From Lysinibacillus sp. FSL W8-0992 (lineage in GTDB: Bacteria; Bacillota; Bacilli; Bacillales_A; Planococcaceae): DNA of 64,000 nt. Under the pieces are notes generated by a model. The model saw only the letters and a program-made list of their open reading frames with translations, was not told the DNA's origin and searched no databases. Positions 17,239-26,262 of this stretch are shown here, piece after piece; the first letter of the stretch is position 1, and each line of letters begins with the position of its first letter. The stretch is taken from positions 992,001 to 1,056,000 of the forward strand of contig NZ_JBBOZQ010000001.1 in NCBI RefSeq assembly GCF_038008685.1, written 5' to 3'. The position numbers were made by a program, and so were the translations under genes.

Positions 17239-18264
17239 TTGAATTCTGTTAAATTAATTGACTTAAGAAAGATGGTAATGTTTTTAGTTTTGTCATTGGC
17301 TTTATTGTTAGCTGGATGTGGAGGTAAGGAATCTGAGGAAGCTTCTAATGCAGATGACAATAAAACAACTCAAGAAGAAAGTAGTACTGACAACAGTAGT
17401 ACTGAAAATAGCAGTCGTGAAGTCTCTCATTCACTAGGAACGACAACAATAGAAGGTACACCTATGAAAATTGTTACGCTCTATCAAGGTGCAACAGATG
17501 TAGCAGTGGCGATGGGGATAAAACCGGTAGGTGTTGTTGAATCTTGGGCAGATACACCAATATATGAATATTTGCAAAAAGACTTAGAAGGGGTGCCACT
17601 TTTAGGGGAGGAAACGCAGCCTAACTTAGAGGAGATTGCTAAACTTAAACCGGATTTAATTGTTGCTTCTAAAAATCGCCATGAGGAAATATATGAACAA
17701 TTATCTCAAATCGCACCGACCGTTGTGCACCAAGATGTATTTGATTTTAAAGGTACAGTAAATTTAATTGGACAAGCGACGGGTAAAGAAGATAAAGCAA
17801 AAGAATTGCTTGGAAAATGGGAAAGTCGAGTAACTGATTTCCAAACGAAAATTAAAGATAAGTTAGGTGACAAATGGCCAATTAGTGCTTCAGTTGTCAA
17901 TTTTAGAGCTGACCATGCACGTATATATCCTGCAGGTTATGCAGGTGAAATTTTAACAGAGCTTGGATTTAAAGGTCCAAAAAATATAACAGAGAATCCA
18001 CTGCCAATCGTTCTAAGGTTTACAGATAAAGAAAGTATTCCGCAAATGGATGCGGATGTCATCTATATGTTTTATATCGAAGATGAGGCTACAAAAAAGA
18101 CATTGGAGGAATGGACAAGCCATCCGTTATGGAAGGAGCTTGATGCTGTTAAAAACGACCAAGTATACCGTGTTGAAGAGGTGTACTGGAATTTTGCTGG
18201 TGGTATTTTAAGTGCTCATATTATGTTGGACGATATATATGACAGATTTGAGCTAGAAAAATAA
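17239..18264 (+). CDS. sirA: SirA-like ferric siderophore-binding lipoprotein
   Basis: This is the extracellular binding protein of a ferric carboxylate siderophore importer. The TTG start follows TAGGAGGAA at 7 nt. The signal peptide ends in the lipobox LLAG-Cys27, and an acidic Asn/Ser/Thr-rich linker runs to about residue 60. The class III binding-protein fold follows. The blocks VTLYQGATDVAVAMG, PNLEEIAKLKPDLIVAS and SVVNFRADHARIY closely resemble staphyloferrin B receptor SirA of Staphylococcus aureus as I remember it. Fur control and the adjacent biosynthetic operon support this. A ferric-citrate type (YfmC) specificity is the alternative. Confidence 0.82.
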   Translation: MNSVKLIDLRKMVMFLVLSLALLLAGCGGKESEEASNADDNKTTQEESSTDNSSTENSSREVSHSLGTTTIEGTPMKIVTLYQGATDVAVAMGIKPVGVVESWADTPIYEYLQKDLEGVPLLGEETQPNLEEIAKLKPDLIVASKNRHEEIYEQLSQIAPTVVHQDVFDFKGTVNLIGQATGKEDKAKELLGKWESRVTDFQTKIKDKLGDKWPISASVVNFRADHARIYPAGYAGEILTELGFKGPKNITENPLPIVLRFTDKESIPQMDADVIYMFYIEDEATKKTLEEWTSHPLWKELDAVKNDQVYRVEEVYWNFAGGILSAHIMLDDIYDRFELEK

Positions 18265-18317
18265 GAGACCTATAGATTAACAAGGTTGCATACGAAGCTA
18301 TATCCCTCAGGTCAAAT

Positions 18318-18344
18318 GGGGGCTCTATAAAAAGGTGAGCCCCC
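18318..18344 (+). terminator. Intra-operon stem-loop after sirA
   Basis: GGGGGCTC (18318-18325) pairs perfectly with GAGCCCCC (18337-18344), followed by TTAATTT. With no strong T run it is more likely a partial terminator or an mRNA-stabilising stem that raises binding-protein expression over the permeases. Confidence 0.65.
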
Positions 18345-18441
18345 TTAATTTCTAGCCATTACTCGTCAACTGTTTGTTAGGAAGGAATAGAAGAGATGGT
18401 TGAAAAGGAGACAGAAATAAGGATAAGAAAGTAGGAGTTCA

Positions 18442-19458
18442 ATGCAAAATTTGCTTACCAGTACCTCAATGAAAAAGGGTGTTTTTATCATTTGTTGTGT
18501 GTTGCTGATATTGGCATTTATGTTAAGTGTAGCTCTTGGTCAAACGTCTATCCCATTTCGATTTGTGTATGATGCATTTTTCCATTATGATGCATCAAAT
18601 GCGGAGCATGTCATTATTCGAACATCCCGTTTCACAAGGGCTGTAGTCGCTACAGTAGTTGGAGCTAGTCTTGCCATAGCAGGTGCATTAATGCGTGCTT
18701 TGACAAGAAACCCATTGGCTGCTCCGGATATTTTAGGTGTTAACGCAGGAGCATTATTTTTTATTGTATGTGCAATTACTTTTTTTTCTATGGATTCGTT
18801 AATCCATTATATGTGGGTCGCTTTTTTAGGGGCAGCTGTTGCAGGCGTTCTCGTATTTTTCCTAGGTTCTTTAGGAAAGGATGGCTTAACGCCAATAAAA
18901 ATAGTACTAGCAGGCGCTGCCATTTCGGCATTGTTTGTATCTTTTACACAAGGATTATTAGTCATCGATGAGCAAGGCATACAAAGTGTGCTTTTTTGGC
19001 TAGCAGGTTCTGTCTCAGGGAGAGATATCAATATGTTGTTGCCAGTATTACCTTTCATTTTGCTAGGTAGTAGTTTCGCTTTTTTTATGGGTCGTTCCAT
19101 TAATATTTTGCAGTCAGGGGATGATATTGCAAAAGGCTTAGGACAACGTACGATATTAATGAAGGTGAGTATGGGCGTAATCGTCATTTTACTTGCTGGA
19201 GGATCAGTCGCAGTGGCTGGCTCAATTGGATTTATCGGACTAATTGTTCCTCATGTGGCGATGGGCTTAGTTGGAACAGATTATAGATGGATTATACCGT
19301 TTAGTGCAGTGCTTGGTTCGACATTGCTACTATTAGCAGACATCGCAGCGAGATTTGTTATTATGCCGTTAGAAATGCCTATCGGTGTTATGACTGCCTT
19401 TATAGGTGCACCCTTCTTTATTTACATAGCACGAAGGGGGTTAGCGAGAAATGCATAA
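18442..19458 (+). CDS. sirB: FecCD-family siderophore ABC permease (SirB-like)
   Basis: The 338-residue protein is one of the two permease subunits. It has about ten membrane helices and the FecCD signature blocks ALMRALTRNPLAAPDILGVNAGA near residue 85 and GSIGFIGLIVPHVA near residue 255. The second block holds the ATPase-coupling region. A GGAG site precedes the ATG. The stop overlaps the start of the next permease by 8 nt, showing translational coupling. It would pair with the 19451 product to form the channel. Confidence 0.86.
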   Translation: MQNLLTSTSMKKGVFIICCVLLILAFMLSVALGQTSIPFRFVYDAFFHYDASNAEHVIIRTSRFTRAVVATVVGASLAIAGALMRALTRNPLAAPDILGVNAGALFFIVCAITFFSMDSLIHYMWVAFLGAAVAGVLVFFLGSLGKDGLTPIKIVLAGAAISALFVSFTQGLLVIDEQGIQSVLFWLAGSVSGRDINMLLPVLPFILLGSSFAFFMGRSINILQSGDDIAKGLGQRTILMKVSMGVIVILLAGGSVAVAGSIGFIGLIVPHVAMGLVGTDYRWIIPFSAVLGSTLLLLADIAARFVIMPLEMPIGVMTAFIGAPFFIYIARRGLARNA

Positions 19459-20494
19459 TTATATGACGGTTCGTACGAAATCAAATAAGATTTCCTTTCA
19501 AATATCTAAGAAAGTAGTGCTAGTTATCGTTCTTCTTAGTATTTTGCTTTGTGGAATGATTATGCTTGCTCTTTCAGTAGGTAGTGATTTTATACATCCA
19601 GCTACAGTGCTAAATGAATTGTTTGGTTACGGTACAGGTGAATATCTATTTACAATCCAAACGTTAAGACTTCCTAGAGTATTACTCGCCTTGTTAGTTG
19701 GTATGGCACTTGCAATATCAGGATTAATATTACAAGGCTTAATCAGAAATCCTCTAGCAGCACCGGATATTATTGGTGTAACAAGTGGTGCATCTGTAGG
19801 GGCAATGATATTTCTCGTCTATTTTGGAACAGTGAGCATTCACTATTTGCCATTAGCAGCCATTATAGGTGGAGGAATTGTATCATCTATTATTTATCTT
19901 TTGTCTTGGAAAAAGGGTGTGACACCTATACGTATAGTGTTAATTGGTATCGGTATTTCGGCACTCATGAAAGGTATAGTTACAATGCTAATCGTCACAG
20001 GTGAGGAGATTCGAACTACAAGGGCTTATATTTGGCTTACAGGTAGCTTGTATGGGGCGAATATGCAGGATGTTTACTTATTGCTCCCATGGGTCGTCAT
20101 TTTAATATTGTTAACATTTGTCATGGCAAGAGTTATCAATGTAAAGGAATTAGGAGATGATATTGCATTAGGTGTAGGTGTGAGAGTACAAGTATACCGT
20201 TTATTGTTCCTGTTGATTAGTGTTATGCTAGCCGGCTCAGCAGTAGCCTTTGTAGGTGGAATAGCCTTTGTTGGATTAGTAGCTCCCCATATTAGTAGAA
20301 TGCTTGTGGGACGTTCATTTGCAGCACTCATCCCGATTTCAGCAATTGTCGGAAGTATTATCGTTATTTTTGCAGACATTATTGGTCGGACGGCGTTTCT
20401 ACCAAAAGATTTACCAGCAGGTGTGTTTACCGCAGCGATTGGGGCCCCGTTTTTTATTTATTTACTGTTCCGTACAAGAAATCACAGTGCATAG
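19451..20494 (+). CDS. sirC: FecCD-family siderophore ABC permease (SirC-like)
   Basis: The 347-residue second permease subunit has the same fold, with GLIRNPLAAPDIIGVTSGASVG near residue 95 and GGIAFVGLVAPHISR near residue 270. It begins inside the end of sirB. The N-terminal 20 residues before the first helix are basic, as expected for a cytoplasmic end. Length and motifs are complete. Confidence 0.86.
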   Translation: MHNYMTVRTKSNKISFQISKKVVLVIVLLSILLCGMIMLALSVGSDFIHPATVLNELFGYGTGEYLFTIQTLRLPRVLLALLVGMALAISGLILQGLIRNPLAAPDIIGVTSGASVGAMIFLVYFGTVSIHYLPLAAIIGGGIVSSIIYLLSWKKGVTPIRIVLIGIGISALMKGIVTMLIVTGEEIRTTRAYIWLTGSLYGANMQDVYLLLPWVVILILLTFVMARVINVKELGDDIALGVGVRVQVYRLLFLLISVMLAGSAVAFVGGIAFVGLVAPHISRMLVGRSFAALIPISAIVGSIIVIFADIIGRTAFLPKDLPAGVFTAAIGAPFFIYLLFRTRNHSA

Positions 20495-20578
20495 AAATGA
20501 ACATGGCGTGATACATAGGGAGCATTATAGTAATAGTCTTATGTAACGGTACAATATGGGAAAGTAGGTGTATCTAAT

Positions 20579-21385
20579 TTGAATTATATATTAGAGGCTA
20601 ATGCACTGACAGTTACCTATGGTAATGCAAATATACTTGAGGATTTACATTTACAAGTGCCAGAAGGAAAAATCACTGTTTTAGTAGGTGCAAATGGTTG
20701 TGGTAAATCAACGTTATTACGGACATTTGCCCGCTTAATAAAACCAAAGGATGGACATGTTTTATTGGATGGCAAAAAAATACGAGATCTATCTACCAAA
20801 GCAGTTGCGAAACAATTAGCGATACTCCCACAAGGGCCAATAGCGCCTGAAGGATTAACTGTTTTACAGCTAATTAAACAAGGTAGGTACCCTCATCAAA
20901 GCTGGATTAAGCAATGGTCTACAGAAGATGAACAGATTGTAAATCAAGCATTGGAAGCAACGCAGATGAAACCATTTGCAAATAGACCTGTCAATGCATT
21001 GTCTGGAGGTCAGCGACAGCGAGCTTGGATTGCGATGACATTGGCTCAAAAAACAGATTTGATTTTATTAGATGAGCCCACTACCTATTTAGACATGGCT
21101 CACCAAGTCGAAATATTAGATCTATTATTTGATTTAAATAGTAGGGAAAAACGAACAGTGGTCATGGTTCTGCATGACTTAAATTTAGCATGCCGTTATG
21201 CGCACCATATTGTGGCGGTGCGCGATAAAAAAATTTATGCACAAGGAAAGCCTAAAGACATTATTACGGTTGATTTAGTGAAGGATGTATTTTGCATGGA
21301 TTGCACAATTATGAACGACCCTCTTTTTGGAACACCGTTATGTGTGCCACATGGAAAGGGATTAAAGTGTGGTTTTATAGATTAA
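20579..21385 (+). CDS. Siderophore ABC transporter ATPase
   Basis: The 268-residue ATPase powers the importer. Walker A is GANGCGKST (about 38-46), the signature is LSGGQRQR (about 141-148), and Walker B is LILLDEPT, followed by the D-loop and the switch His in VLHDLN. It belongs to the FecE/FhuC/YfmF group. The TTG start follows GTAGGTG. In Staphylococcus aureus sirABC has no dedicated ATPase and borrows FhuC, so a linked ATPase is a difference from that system. Confidence 0.92.
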   Translation: MNYILEANALTVTYGNANILEDLHLQVPEGKITVLVGANGCGKSTLLRTFARLIKPKDGHVLLDGKKIRDLSTKAVAKQLAILPQGPIAPEGLTVLQLIKQGRYPHQSWIKQWSTEDEQIVNQALEATQMKPFANRPVNALSGGQRQRAWIAMTLAQKTDLILLDEPTTYLDMAHQVEILDLLFDLNSREKRTVVMVLHDLNLACRYAHHIVAVRDKKIYAQGKPKDIITVDLVKDVFCMDCTIMNDPLFGTPLCVPHGKGLKCGFID

Positions 21386-21400
21386 GCAGGAGGGACTTCT

Positions 21401-22180
21401 ATGTTAAATATACAAAATAATAAATTTCTAACGCCTTCAGAGGTTGCTATTTTGACGGAGAACTATCGTTTTACCGAGACAAGATTGCCAGCTTCACCTT
21501 ATTCAATCGAATCTAAAGCTTTGCTTTGTGGTGAGCAATGCCGTCAATACCTTCATACTATTTCGCCTATTTTTAACTCTACATCTCTAATGGTTACTGC
21601 TTCTTTATTTGGGAAGCGTTATAGTGTTTTAACTATGGGTGCGGCTCTATATGCGATGTCCAGGTTACAGAAGGGGTTGAATGCTTCAATTGACAATGTA
21701 ACTGTGGAGTCGAGTTATCAGGAAGATTTGTGGCTACCACGAATAGGGCTAGTAGATGCACAAGTTTCTGTGCCGATAAGTGACAGAGAAAAATGGCGAG
21801 ATCAAATTCTTCAATCAATTTTTGCTGATAATATCGCTAAAGTATGGGCGGTGTTGTCAACGAATGCTAAAGTTTCAAATGCTGTATTATGGGAACACGC
21901 AGCTATGTATGTACATTGGTTTTATGAAACACAATTTCGACAAGGCGCAAGTGAATTTGATATAGCGTACTTGGAAGAAGATTATCAGTACATTATGTTG
22001 GAAGCCCCAGGCAACATTTTTGGCGAGCGAAGAAATCCATTTACTCGATACAATACACCAAAGGTAATGGCAAGAGGTGTCGATAAGCCAATTAGAATAC
22101 GTAAAACTTGCTGTTTTTATTATTTAACCTCTGAAGAAGAACATGATTATTGTATATCATGCCCCAAAATGACAACGTAA
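21401..22180 (+). CDS. FhuF-like ferric siderophore reductase
   Basis: The 259-residue protein ends in the cysteine cluster that binds a [2Fe-2S] centre in FhuF-type reductases (Cys237, Cys238, Cys251, Cys254). The spacing here is CC-x12-CxxC, slightly longer than the x10 of Escherichia coli FhuF. It would reduce the imported ferric siderophore in the cytoplasm to release iron. AGGAGGGAC precedes the ATG. It is the last gene of the uptake operon, 15 nt after the ATPase. The N-terminal 230 residues are divergent. Confidence 0.8.
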   Translation: MLNIQNNKFLTPSEVAILTENYRFTETRLPASPYSIESKALLCGEQCRQYLHTISPIFNSTSLMVTASLFGKRYSVLTMGAALYAMSRLQKGLNASIDNVTVESSYQEDLWLPRIGLVDAQVSVPISDREKWRDQILQSIFADNIAKVWAVLSTNAKVSNAVLWEHAAMYVHWFYETQFRQGASEFDIAYLEEDYQYIMLEAPGNIFGERRNPFTRYNTPKVMARGVDKPIRIRKTCCFYYLTSEEEHDYCISCPKMTT

Positions 22181-22379
22181 AAATAGGTTATTTATGCCGC
22201 TGGTTCTGTCAAAAATAAGTTTAAATCAGAAAAATTGAACTAAAATTAAATTCTACAATTGATGTGATGGCGCAAGATAAGATACACCTTGTACCACGTA
22301 TTAATTGTAGTAAATAACAACATTCATTTTCGAAAAAGTTTTTTCTAATAGAATTACTAAAGTATTTTTTATTTGCTCA

Positions 22380-22461
22380 AATAACGATTAGCATTATTAA
22401 GGTTAACTTGAAAAATGAAAAGCATATTGCTATTATATAATTGATAATGATAATCATTATC
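22380..22461 (+). promoter_or_regulatory. Promoter and Fur boxes of the siderophore biosynthesis operon
   Basis: TTGAAA (22408-22413) and TATTAT (22431-22436) are 17 nt apart. GATAATGATAATCATTATC (22443-22461) is an exact 19-of-19 Fur consensus box just downstream. A second, weaker box (AATAACGATTAGCATTATT, 22380-22398, about 15 of 19) lies upstream of the -35 element. The arrangement predicts strong iron repression. Confidence 0.93.
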
Positions 22462-22488
22462 AATCAATTAGTGGTGGGAGGAGTAGAT

Positions 22489-23493
22489 GTGGCACAACAG
22501 CAAATAAGCAATTTACAAAATCAAATTATTATACAAAAGGCCAAAGAAATGGGCATAAAGTGTACACCTTTGCTTGCGGATTGCGAGGACTTTTTAGAGC
22601 TGTCTTATAAAGACAAAACGATTATTATCAATAAAACAAGATCACATCAGTTATTATTGATAAGTGGTTTGTTAGCTCAAAATAAAGAAGCGACAAATAA
22701 GTTATTGGTTAGGAATCAGCTACCTATTTCCGATTCTATTATTGTAGAGGAGATTGGAGAACAGGGTATTCAATTTTTATCAAGCCATGAAACGGTTGTT
22801 GTAAAACCTATTAATGCTAAATGTAGTTTAGGTGTAACAATTGGTATTAAGACAGTGGAGGAATTAGAGCAAGCTGCTATAGTTGCTAAAGAATATAGTC
22901 AAAAGATTTTAATTCAAAAATATGTACCTGGTCATGATTATCGGGTGTTAGTAATAGATGGGGAGTTTATTGGTGTTTTAGAATACCGATCAGCTTTTAT
23001 AGAAGGAGATGGTTTTTCCACTATTCGTCAATTGATTGGGCACTTAAATGACAAGCAATTGAAAAAGAACACACTTGAAGGATCTCAAGCGTATCAAGCA
23101 ATTGAACCAGACAACGTGGGCTTGAAAAGTATTTTACAAAGGAATGGGCTTACACTTGAAGATGTATTAGTAAATGGGCAACAACTAGATTTGTTTTCGG
23201 ATGACAATATGTTGGTGACAGATTTTTATGATGTTATTACAGATCGCACAGCAGATATATGTCCTGAAAATATTGAAATGGCAATTCGTGCGGCAAAAGC
23301 GTTACAAATTGACGTTGCAGGCATTGACATTCGTTGCTTACATATTGATAAACCATTGAATCAAACTAATGGTGTCATATTAGAAGTAAATGCCTTGCCA
23401 GATTTGGTGGACCCCTCGATTTATTTTAAAAAGAGTACTAAAAATGCAGCTGAATCATATTTAGCCTATCTATTAGATATAGAAAAGGAGTAA
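22489..23493 (+). CDS. ATP-grasp ligase (cyanophycin synthetase-like) in the siderophore operon
   Basis: The 334-residue protein has the ATP-grasp fold, with VVVKPINAKCSLGVTIG (about 103-119) for ATP binding and a C-terminal EVNALPDL block with the metal-binding Glu and Asn. The central stretch YVPGHDYRVLVIDGEF followed by GDGFSTIRQLI resembles the ATP-grasp domain of cyanophycin synthetase and bifunctional glutathione synthetases. Such enzymes make amide bonds through an acyl-phosphate. The GTG at 22489 follows GGGAGGAG. The frame is open upstream only because it runs through the Fur box. Its role in siderophore assembly is unknown. No such ligase is in the staphyloferrin B operon. Confidence 0.82.
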   Translation: MAQQQISNLQNQIIIQKAKEMGIKCTPLLADCEDFLELSYKDKTIIINKTRSHQLLLISGLLAQNKEATNKLLVRNQLPISDSIIVEEIGEQGIQFLSSHETVVVKPINAKCSLGVTIGIKTVEELEQAAIVAKEYSQKILIQKYVPGHDYRVLVIDGEFIGVLEYRSAFIEGDGFSTIRQLIGHLNDKQLKKNTLEGSQAYQAIEPDNVGLKSILQRNGLTLEDVLVNGQQLDLFSDDNMLVTDFYDVITDRTADICPENIEMAIRAAKALQIDVAGIDIRCLHIDKPLNQTNGVILEVNALPDLVDPSIYFKKSTKNAAESYLAYLLDIEKE

Positions 23494-23500
23494 TGATAAC

Positions 23501-24856
23501 ATGGCAGCAAATAAGATTCAAGAGGAGTATTTAATGTTTCAAAGTGAACGTGAATCAAATGCGCGAGCGTATTCACGGCACTTCCCATTTATTCTACAAA
23601 AAGCTCAAGGTGTAATAGTGACAGATGTAGAAGGCAAAAATTATTACGATTGTTTGGCAGGAGCGGGAACATTGGCTTTAGGTCATAATCATGAAGTTAT
23701 CATAACAGCTATCAGAGAAGTCTTGGATCAACAAATACCACTTCATACGCTCGATTTGGCTACACCTTTAAAAATAGAATTTATGAAGGAAATCATATCT
23801 TCTTTGCCAGAGGACTTTAAAAGTGTCGCAAAAATTCAATTTTGTGGTCCTACTGGAGCAGATGCTGTAGAGGCCGCTATTAAATTAGTGAAACAATCTA
23901 CCAAAGGTAAATCAATTCTAGCATTTCAAGGCTGCTATCATGGCTCTACACAAGCAACGATGTCCATGAGTGGCAATATATCTAAAAAACAACATTTGCA
24001 AAGCCTACTACCAGACGTACATTTCTTACCATTTCCAAATGAATTTAGGTGTCCATTCGGTATTGGAAATGGTATGACTGCTTCCATCAGTGCACAATAT
24101 ATCGAAAATTTATTGGATGATGATGAAAGTGGGATTGCCAATCCATGCTGTGTAATTGTAGAAACGATACAAGGTGAGGGAGGCGTAATTCCAGCAGATC
24201 TAAAATGGTTAAACCAACTACGAAGAATGACTGCTGAACGAAATATTCCCTTAATTATTGATGAAGTACAGACTGGAATTGGAAGAACAGGTAAGATGTT
24301 TTCCTTTGAACATGCAGGTATTATCCCAGATGTTATCATATGTTCAAAAGCGATAGGTGGTAGTTTGCCAATGTCGGTAGTTATTTATCATAAGGCATTG
24401 GATCAATGGCAAGCAGGTGCGCACACTGGAACTTTTCGAGGTAATCAATTAGGAATGGCTACTGGGTTAGCCACATTAAAATATTTACGTGAACATCGTG
24501 TGTTAGAAAAGGTAGAGGAAAGGAGTGTACAATTTTTTAAAAGGTTATATCAATTGCAGCAAAAATATAGCGAGATTGGTGATGTTCGTGGAAGAGGATT
24601 AATGATAGGTGTAGAAATTGTTGATCCCAAAAAGCCAACTGATCTTCTAGGACACCATCCCCCAGATGGAGAGTTAGCCTCTTTAATTCAGAAAAAATGC
24701 TTTGAAAATGGATTGATTATTGAAGTAGGAGGGCGAAGGGGGGCAGTATTAAGATTTTTACCGCCTCTTATTATTAATAGAACTGAGACCGAAAAAGTAT
24801 TAGATATTTTTGCTAATTCAGTGCAACAAGCGGTTGCTATGCATGCAATATGCTAA
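23501..24856 (+). CDS. Diaminobutyrate-2-oxoglutarate aminotransferase
   Basis: The 451-residue class III PLP aminotransferase would make L-2,4-diaminobutyrate from aspartate semialdehyde using glutamate. The PLP lysine is Lys283 in CSKAIGG and the cofactor aspartate is Asp254 in IIDEVQTG. GPTGADAVEAAIKL and GAHTGTFRGNQLG are typical of the diaminobutyrate group found in siderophore and ectoine loci. It starts 7 nt after the ATP-grasp gene. In the staphyloferrin B locus this place is taken by SbnA/SbnB, which make diaminopropionate, so the amine building block probably differs. Related omega-aminotransferases cannot be fully excluded. Confidence 0.85.
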   Translation: MAANKIQEEYLMFQSERESNARAYSRHFPFILQKAQGVIVTDVEGKNYYDCLAGAGTLALGHNHEVIITAIREVLDQQIPLHTLDLATPLKIEFMKEIISSLPEDFKSVAKIQFCGPTGADAVEAAIKLVKQSTKGKSILAFQGCYHGSTQATMSMSGNISKKQHLQSLLPDVHFLPFPNEFRCPFGIGNGMTASISAQYIENLLDDDESGIANPCCVIVETIQGEGGVIPADLKWLNQLRRMTAERNIPLIIDEVQTGIGRTGKMFSFEHAGIIPDVIICSKAIGGSLPMSVVIYHKALDQWQAGAHTGTFRGNQLGMATGLATLKYLREHRVLEKVEERSVQFFKRLYQLQQKYSEIGDVRGRGLMIGVEIVDPKKPTDLLGHHPPDGELASLIQKKCFENGLIIEVGGRRGAVLRFLPPLIINRTETEKVLDIFANSVQQAVAMHAIC

Positions 24857-26262
24857 CCATTGAAACAATCAAAAGGCATGCAGCATTGGTTGCAGTTTTT
24901 ATAGCTGCTTTTTCACTAGTACTTATGAATAGTTCTATTAATATTTTATTACCAAGCTTTATGCAGTTGTATGGCATTAATGCTACTTCAGCAGGCTGGG
25001 TAATTTTATCATACCTTCTATCCATGACTGTAACGATGCCCCTTACACCATTAATCGTAGATCGCCTAGATAGAAAAAGAACTTATATAACAGGAGTTGC
25101 AATATATGGACTTTCTTCTATTATAGGTGGCTTATTCGATCAATACATTCAAGTAGTATTGATTGTTCGCTGTGTTCATGGCATCGCAGGGGGCATAATG
25201 ATTCCACTTTCTCTCAGTCTATTATTTGATATATACAATCAAGAAGTGCATGGACGAGTGGCAGGTGTTTGGGGTATACAGCTGACAATTGCCTCTATTA
25301 TAGGACCAACTGTTGGAGGGCTCGTTATCCAATTTGGTGAATTACAGTATCTTTTTTGGATGAATGTCCCTTTTGCTATAATATCACTGTTTCTTTGTGC
25401 AACCCAAATTGATTCATATAAAGCTATGAGAAAAAAGGAATTGGACGTGTTAGGTATCATTTATTTGGTACTAAGTATTTGTATGCTAAGTGTAAGCATA
25501 CAGCTACTTCTTAAAGGGGTTTTCCCGATATGGGTATTGGTCATTATACTGATAGGTGGTTCTCTTTTGTTAATCCGTTTCATTCAATTGGAAAATAAAA
25601 AAGCCGAGCCATTATTAAATTATAAGCTTTTACGACGAAATAAAATCTTTGCTATCACGGTTTTGATTGCTGCAATACAGGATGTTGTAATGCTCGGTGT
25701 AATTTTTGTGTTGCCTCTTCTATTTCAGGAAGTATTCAATCTACCATCATCGTTAATAGGTGCCATGTTTATTCCTACTGCCATATTTACAAGTCTATTT
25801 ATGTGGTTAGGTGGACTTTGGATGGATAGAGGGCAATCAAAGAATTTTATTGTAGTAGGTATTGTTATCGTAGCCTTATCTATTTTATCCTTCTCACTAT
25901 TACCAAGCTCAGTTTCCCTAGTCGTATTAACTATTTTGATGATTGGAAGAGGGATTGGAGGAGGTCTTTCGAACATGACTGTTACAACAATCGGCCTTCA
26001 TACACTTTCACAGGAGGAGTTGCATGAAGGTTCGGCTTTAGCTAGCACAATTGAACGTTTTTCATCTTCGTTTGCGGTCATGCTGTTAACAATTTATTAT
26101 GAATTCAGATGGTATTCATTGGCTAATACAGGTGTTTCATTAGCAGATGCTAAATGGATAGCACTTAAAGAGGAGTGTATAATTTTAGGATGCATTATGT
26201 TAGCTACTGTACCTTTTGTATTATATATAACAAGAAAGAGAGTTGACATTGGTGGTCATTAA
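24850..26262 (+). CDS. MFS exporter of the siderophore operon (DHA2 type)
   Basis: The 470-residue protein has about 14 membrane helices and MFS motif A as DRLDRKRT (about 60-67). An antiporter-type motif, GIQLTIASIIGPTVGG, lies near residue 145. It overlaps the aminotransferase by 7 nt. Its place matches that of SbnD, the staphyloferrin B exporter, but SbnD is a 12-helix protein, so this may be an independent recruitment. The likely role is secretion of the finished siderophore. Confidence 0.8.
   Translation: MLTIETIKRHAALVAVFIAAFSLVLMNSSINILLPSFMQLYGINATSAGWVILSYLLSMTVTMPLTPLIVDRLDRKRTYITGVAIYGLSSIIGGLFDQYIQVVLIVRCVHGIAGGIMIPLSLSLLFDIYNQEVHGRVAGVWGIQLTIASIIGPTVGGLVIQFGELQYLFWMNVPFAIISLFLCATQIDSYKAMRKKELDVLGIIYLVLSICMLSVSIQLLLKGVFPIWVLVIILIGGSLLLIRFIQLENKKAEPLLNYKLLRRNKIFAITVLIAAIQDVVMLGVIFVLPLLFQEVFNLPSSLIGAMFIPTAIFTSLFMWLGGLWMDRGQSKNFIVVGIVIVALSILSFSLLPSSVSLVVLTILMIGRGIGGGLSNMTVTTIGLHTLSQEELHEGSALASTIERFSSSFAVMLLTIYYEFRWYSLANTGVSLADAKWIALKEECIILGCIMLATVPFVLYITRKRVDIGGH

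Noticed and set aside
22441..22488. Upstream extension of the ATP-grasp frame beginning at TTG 22441
   Set aside because: The extension translates the Fur box and lies before the ribosome binding site. The GTG at 22489 is better placed.
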